From positions 157,903 through 221,902 of the forward strand of contig JAVJSN010000002.1 in NCBI GenBank assembly GCA_040219355.1: 64,000 nt of DNA, given 5' to 3'. The notes beneath the pieces are model-generated. The model saw only the letters and a list, made by a program, of their open reading frames with translations, did no database searches and was not told the origin of the DNA. The number at the start of each line of letters is the position of its first letter. The stretch's first letter is position 1. Position numbers and translations under genes: made by a program. This stretch comes from MH13 sp040219355 (GTDB lineage Bacteria > Pseudomonadota > Alphaproteobacteria > Rhizobiales > MH13). Below, piece by piece: positions 60,410 to 64,000 of this stretch.

Positions 60410-62761
60410 ATGCTATTTGGATTGGACGGGGTCGAAATTGGCCTGATTATCGTCTTCCTGACCCTGTTCGCGTCCATCTTGAGTGGATTTCCCGTTGCGT
60501 TTTCGATCGCCGGTGCGGGTGTCATTTCGTTCACGATCATTGCCGGGCTGGATTCGGCGGGCTTGCTTGTTCACCAGGCGATTGACAAAGCCTCGCCTGA
60601 ATATGCGGCGCTTGTCGCCGAAGGGGTGATCCGCGACTCCATATCCGTTTTCCGATACCCGGAGTTACCGCGCATTGAAGAAGCGCTGTTTCCCGGCGGC
60701 TGGCAGCAGGCCATGGAGCGGAACCTCTCCTTCATCGTGAACCGCATGAACGAGCGGGTGATTGCTGGCCAGTCCATCGAAACGCTTCTGGCTGTGGCCA
60801 TGTTCGTGATGATGGGCATCACGCTGGAGCGCTCGCGCATTGCAGAAGACCTGCTGACCACGATGGCTCGCGTGTTCGGGCCGCTGCCTGGCGGTTTGGC
60901 CGTGTCCATCGTGATTGTGGGCGCGTTTCTTGCGGCCTCTACCGGTATCGTTGGTGCCACCGTGGTCACCATGGGTCTGCTCGCTTTGCCGACCATGTTA
61001 CGCAACAATTACTCCCCAGAGCTTGCCACCGGCGTTATCGCAGCGTCGGGCACGTTGGGGCAAATCATCCCTCCCTCTATCGTGATCGTTCTGCTCGGCA
61101 CGTTGGTAGGGGATCTTTACGCGGCGGGCCAAGAAACCCGTGCGCAGCTTGCTGGCTGTACCGATGCACTCACCTACCTGGGTGAGCCGGCGGTTTTGTC
61201 TGTCGGCACGCTGTTCCAGGCAGCGTTGCTGCCGGGGATCTTTATCGCCGTACTCTATGGCGTTTACGCCTTCGGTTTTGCGCTGGTGAACCCCACCAAA
61301 GCGCCAGCAGTGCAGTTTGAAGCCGTTGAGCGCGGCGAGACCAAGCGCGGCCATGGCATGACCTGGTTTCTTGCAGCACCTCTTGGTCTGATCTTTGCGG
61401 TCGGGCTGGGTATCAGTGGTGGCATGATTGGCAGTCAGTCGCTCAATGTTTCCACCTTCTCGCAGGCTGGTGAGCAGGCAAGCTTGCGCACCAATGTTTC
61501 TGACCAGTGCCAAGCCGCCATGATCGAGTTGCATGGGCAAGATGCATGGGACCGGGCCGTTGAAGAACGGGCAACCATTCAAGCTGCTGGTGGCGCAGAA
61601 GAAGCGCATGAGCTGAGCGAAGAAGAGTTGCTGGTTGCGCGCGAGCAAGCGCTGACCGACGCCGCGCCGATCGGCTCAGGTGTAACGAGTATCTTCGTGC
61701 TGCTCGGTATTGTTCTGCTGCTCGCGCGGGGCGTGGATTTCAAGTCCAATCCAACGCCGCTCCTTATTGGTGGGGCAGGGGTTGTACTGGCGTTTCTTTT
61801 CGATCTTTTGTTTGTCTCACCGCTTACAGGGCCCGGCGCGAAATTTGCCATTCTGGCTCTGCCTATGATTCTGACGCTTTACGGCTGCAAGGTTGCCATG
61901 GGCCGCCTATCGCAGAATGACCTGCTGCGCGTTGTGTTCCCGCCCTTGGTGCTTATCGTTGCCGTGCTTGGTTCGATCCTTGGTGGCATCACCAACCCGA
62001 CTCCTGCTGCTGCGCTGGGTGCAGCTGGGGCGATTATGCTGGCCGCTTTCCGTAAGTTGAAAGAGGAAGAAGGCAACTCGAAGGTGGTGATTTGGGCCAG
62101 TTTTGCGCTCGTCATCATGATCTTGGTCGGCGTCAACTTTGACCTGCGCATCACGCGCGATGCTGTTCCGTGGCAGGATTGGGTTGCCTATGTCATTGCC
62201 CAGGGTGCCTACCATTTTGCATTCCTGGGTCTGCTGTACTCCTGTTGGGTGTTGTTCCGCGGCAATGTGCTCTCGCCGGTGGTGCGCGAGACGGCCAAAG
62301 TCACCTCGATGGTGTTCACCATCCTGATCGGCAGTCAGTTGCTTAACCTGGTGCTGATCTCCTTTGGTGGCGAGCACTATATCCAGCAGTTTCTGCGGGC
62401 TTTTGACAATGAGCTGCTGGTCTTCTTGGTTGTGATGTTGATCCTCTTCGTGCTCGGTTTCGTGCTCGACTTCCTGGAGATCATCTACATCGTGATCCCG
62501 ATTGTGGGGCCGGTGCTCTATGGCGGCACGCTCGATCCGGCTTGGGTAACGATCATGATCGCGGTGAACCTTCAGACCTCGTTCCTGACACCGCCGTTCG
62601 GCTTTGCACTGTTCTATTTGCGCGGTGTGGCGCCGCCCTCGGTGACCACCGGCAACATCTACCGTGGTGTGTTGCCGTTTGTCGGGATCCAGGTGCTGGC
62701 GCTTGGGCTGTTATGGCTCTTCCCAGGTATTGTGACGATCCTGCCTGATCTGTTGAACTAG
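60410..62761 (+). CDS. TRAP transporter large permease (DctM type), oversized
   Basis: A 783-residue membrane protein; standard DctM proteins are about 430 residues. It starts with the normal core (FLTLFASILSGFPVAFSIAGAGVISF), has an extra loop over about residues 50-115, then GAFLAASTGIVGATVVTMGLLALP and ASGTLGQIIPPSIVIVLLG. A second soluble insert follows (about 345-425, with ASLRTNVSDQCQAAMIELHG and a charged EEAHELSEEELLVAREQ helix), then several extra spans, and the C-terminal FLTPPFGFALFYLRGVAP element. It belongs to a recognised large-DctM subgroup. It ends just before a good terminator. Confidence 0.88.
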   Translation: MLFGLDGVEIGLIIVFLTLFASILSGFPVAFSIAGAGVISFTIIAGLDSAGLLVHQAIDKASPEYAALVAEGVIRDSISVFRYPELPRIEEALFPGGWQQAMERNLSFIVNRMNERVIAGQSIETLLAVAMFVMMGITLERSRIAEDLLTTMARVFGPLPGGLAVSIVIVGAFLAASTGIVGATVVTMGLLALPTMLRNNYSPELATGVIAASGTLGQIIPPSIVIVLLGTLVGDLYAAGQETRAQLAGCTDALTYLGEPAVLSVGTLFQAALLPGIFIAVLYGVYAFGFALVNPTKAPAVQFEAVERGETKRGHGMTWFLAAPLGLIFAVGLGISGGMIGSQSLNVSTFSQAGEQASLRTNVSDQCQAAMIELHGQDAWDRAVEERATIQAAGGAEEAHELSEEELLVAREQALTDAAPIGSGVTSIFVLLGIVLLLARGVDFKSNPTPLLIGGAGVVLAFLFDLLFVSPLTGPGAKFAILALPMILTLYGCKVAMGRLSQNDLLRVVFPPLVLIVAVLGSILGGITNPTPAAALGAAGAIMLAAFRKLKEEEGNSKVVIWASFALVIMILVGVNFDLRITRDAVPWQDWVAYVIAQGAYHFAFLGLLYSCWVLFRGNVLSPVVRETAKVTSMVFTILIGSQLLNLVLISFGGEHYIQQFLRAFDNELLVFLVVMLILFVLGFVLDFLEIIYIVIPIVGPVLYGGTLDPAWVTIMIAVNLQTSFLTPPFGFALFYLRGVAPPSVTTGNIYRGVLPFVGIQVLALGLLWLFPGIVTILPDLLN

Positions 62762-62787
62762 CCAGAACACGCATCAATCTATCATAG

Positions 62788-62822
62788 AGCCCCGAGATCA
62801 CGCTGATCTTCGGGGCTTTTTT
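62788..62822 (+). terminator. Rho-independent terminator after dctM
   Basis: AGCCCCGAGATCA at 62788-62800 pairs with TGATCTTCGGGGCT at 62804-62817 (one extra base), followed by a run of six Ts. Confidence 0.88.
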
Positions 62823-62870
62823 CTGGCTGCATGGCTATGCTGCACTCGCCGATGAATGCGATCGGAAAGC

Positions 62871-63464
62871 TCACAGGAAGCGGACGAGCAACCAGATCAC
62901 CAAACCATAGGGCAGAAGGCCGACAAAGGTGATCGCGCCATCGCGGGTGAGCATACCAAGAGCTAGCAAAGTGACACCAACGCCCAGGGCTGATGAGGAG
63001 AACGGCACGAACTCCAAGAATGGCATCAACAGACCGGAGGTCAGGCAAAGCAATTGCGGGATGAAAACCAGCGGGCGTTGAACGAAAGCGCGAAACCGCT
63101 GCGTGGTATGGCCATCGACCCACGCCAAAACCGGGCGCACTTTAAGGAAGGCATCGCGCACGGTTTTGCCACTGACCTGACGTTTCAACAACCAGGATGG
63201 CAGCCAAAGATGGCGGCGGCGCAACAGCATTTGCGCCGACACAAGAGCGATAATGATGCCCATCAACGATGAAAACAGAGGGATGCCACTCAGCGGCGTT
63301 GCTACCGCCAAAGCGGGCAACAACAGAATAGGGGTGAAGCTCGCCCGCCCGACAGACGTCAACACACTGTCGATATCAACCACATCGGGTTCCGCCGCTT
63401 CGACAACGCGATCGGCGATCTCTAACAGGCTAGCGGGCACGTGCGTCATAAAGGGTCCTGTCAC
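62871..63464 (-). CDS. exoD: ExoD-family exopolysaccharide synthesis protein
   Basis: A 197-residue membrane protein of the ExoD family: a soluble N-terminus (LLEIADRVVEAAEPDVVDIDSVLTSVGRASFTPILLLPALAVATPLSGIPLFSSLMGIIIALVSAQMLLRRRHLWLPSWL), a basic middle with RPVLAWVDG, and paired C-terminal spans. ExoD is needed for normal exopolysaccharide in rhizobia, by an unclear mechanism. ATG codons at 63464 and 63449 are both possible starts. It is monocistronic. Confidence 0.87.
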   Translation of the reverse strand: MTGPFMTHVPASLLEIADRVVEAAEPDVVDIDSVLTSVGRASFTPILLLPALAVATPLSGIPLFSSLMGIIIALVSAQMLLRRRHLWLPSWLLKRQVSGKTVRDAFLKVRPVLAWVDGHTTQRFRAFVQRPLVFIPQLLCLTSGLLMPFLEFVPFSSSALGVGVTLLALGMLTRDGAITFVGLLPYGLVIWLLVRFL

Positions 63465-63672
63465 GCGCGTGCTGCGTGTTTGTTCATGGTGTTGCTTTGG
63501 CGCTGAAAGCTGAGGCGGGTTAGGCTCAACTTATCGCTCAAACGAAGGTGCCGCGCTTATGTGTAGACCGGTCTTGTCTTTACAAGGCTCGAACTCATGA
63601 CATGCATTGCTTTTGTCACTGGCATCGAGAGGGTGGTGAAACTAGCGATCGGCACTTACGCACTTGCTCAGT

Positions 63673-63873
63673 TTAGGTCAGCTCGGCAAGGGTGTAGGCG
63701 GAGGGGAAATCCCAAGCCTCGACAATCCGCCCTTCGACAAAGCGCCAAACGACCACAGCATGGATAGCGAACGACTCGCCTTCCATAGTCATGGTGTTCT
63801 TGGTGTGGGTCACCACCAACTCATCGCCATGGGCAGTTGCCGAGATCGGCTCCACCGTGAATGGACTTGTCAC
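63673..63873 (-). pseudogene. NTF2/SnoaL-like protein, C-terminal fragment
   Basis: About 65 residues of the C-terminal half of an NTF2-like (ketosteroid isomerase-type) protein remain: FTVEPISATAHGDELVVTHTKNTMTMEGESFAIHAVVVWRFVEGRIVEAWDF. Family members have 120-150 residues. The frame stays open upstream for a few codons but there the sequence becomes the lead of an IS3-type transposase gene, so the N-terminal half was probably lost when the element inserted. Confidence 0.6.
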
Positions 63874-64000
63874 GGTTTTGTTCCGTGTCCTTGAATGGAA
63901 TGATCGCCATCAAGGAGCACAAGAATGGCACGCAAACACAATGACGAGTTCAAGCGCGAGGCGGTGCGGATTGCACTGACCAGCGGACTGACACGCCGAC
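63874..64000 (+). mobile_element. IS3-family insertion sequence, left end (partial)
   Basis: The transposase start at 63925 and the abrupt loss of NTF2-like sequence near 63870 mark the left end of an IS that continues past the window. The exact terminal repeat cannot be set from one end; the boundary given is approximate. Confidence 0.55.
63925..64000 (+). CDS. IS3-family transposase OrfA (partial)
   Basis: The first 25 residues are visible and match the start of IS3-family OrfA helix-turn-helix proteins (ARKHNDEFKREAVRIALTSG, then LTRR). AAGGAG at 63911-63916 precedes the ATG. In this family OrfA and OrfB are joined by frameshifting to give the active transposase; the rest lies outside the window. 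Confidence 0.75.
   Translation, partial: MARKHNDEFKREAVRIALTSGLTRR

Noticed and set aside
1..64000. Search for tRNA, rRNA, CRISPR arrays, toxin-antitoxin or phage-defence genes
   Set aside because: None was recognised. Nearly all of the window is ordinary transport, regulatory and metabolic genes.

Overview
The window is chromosomal DNA with moderately high G+C content and dense coding. The gene content points to a free-living, probably marine, heterotrophic alphaproteobacterium: an aapJQMP general amino acid ABC operon, two TRAP systems and one tripartite tricarboxylate (TTT) system, ExoD, DUF2161, DUF1007 plus NicO, and a DctB/DctD pair. I cannot separate Hyphomicrobiales from Rhodobacterales by reading. 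I saw no rRNA, tRNA or CRISPR array. One partial insertion sequence enters at the right edge.

Layout. 1-4.9 kb, plus strand: the 3' part of 3-hydroxybutyrate dehydrogenase, a pentapeptide-repeat protein, a patatin, a YjbR-like protein and modABC, packed like one operon. 4.9-10.1 kb, minus strand: an ABC importer of the ferric/sugar-phosphate type (ATPase, binding protein, fused permease) followed by glycerate 2-kinase. 10.2-14.7 kb, minus strand: aapJQMP. 15-18.2 kb: an SDR, a secreted PPC-like protein and a DHA2 drug-efflux-type MFS protein. 18.3-26 kb: DctB/DctD-like two-component system, a TAXI-type TRAP transporter and a YdjC/ChbG-like deacetylase. 26-28.1 kb: a DMT exporter and two half-size DUF318 permeases. 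28.1-32 kb, minus strand: an aminotransferase, an ArsR repressor with two AHSA1-type SRPBCC proteins, a DMT protein and a MarR regulator. 32.2-40.6 kb, plus strand: a creatininase-family hydrolase, two paralogous peptide-type binding proteins and dppBCDF-like genes.

40.6-43.2 kb: a flavoprotein cluster (a photolyase-type FAD domain protein with apparently reversed domain order, a DCC thiol-disulfide protein, and a renalase-like FAD protein). 43.3-49.7 kb: MarR and an EF-hand protein divergently arranged, a SnoaL-like protein, a diheme cytochrome c, DUF2161, rsgA behind a strongly folded leader, a Ca/Na antiporter and DUF1330. 49.7-53.6 kb: tctCBA and a divergent BLUF photoreceptor. 53.7-57.9 kb: LysR, a 5'-truncated DMT gene at a deletion scar, DUF1007 with a NicO metal transporter, and a peptidase C26 protein. 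58.2-62.8 kb: a Tat-exported DctP protein with DctQ and an oversized DctM. 62.9-64 kb: ExoD, an NTF2-like gene fragment and the start of an IS3-family element.

The genes form a substrate-capture repertoire: eight binding proteins feed seven importers for molybdate, amino acids, peptides, carboxylates and an unidentified organic anion. Strong hairpins follow six of these binding-protein genes inside their operons, which suggests that binding protein is made in excess over membrane subunits. The observations I consider most worth testing are the folded RNA in front of rsgA, the permuted photolyase-like protein, the paired palindromes at the arsR start, and the DctD with an altered GAFTGA loop.
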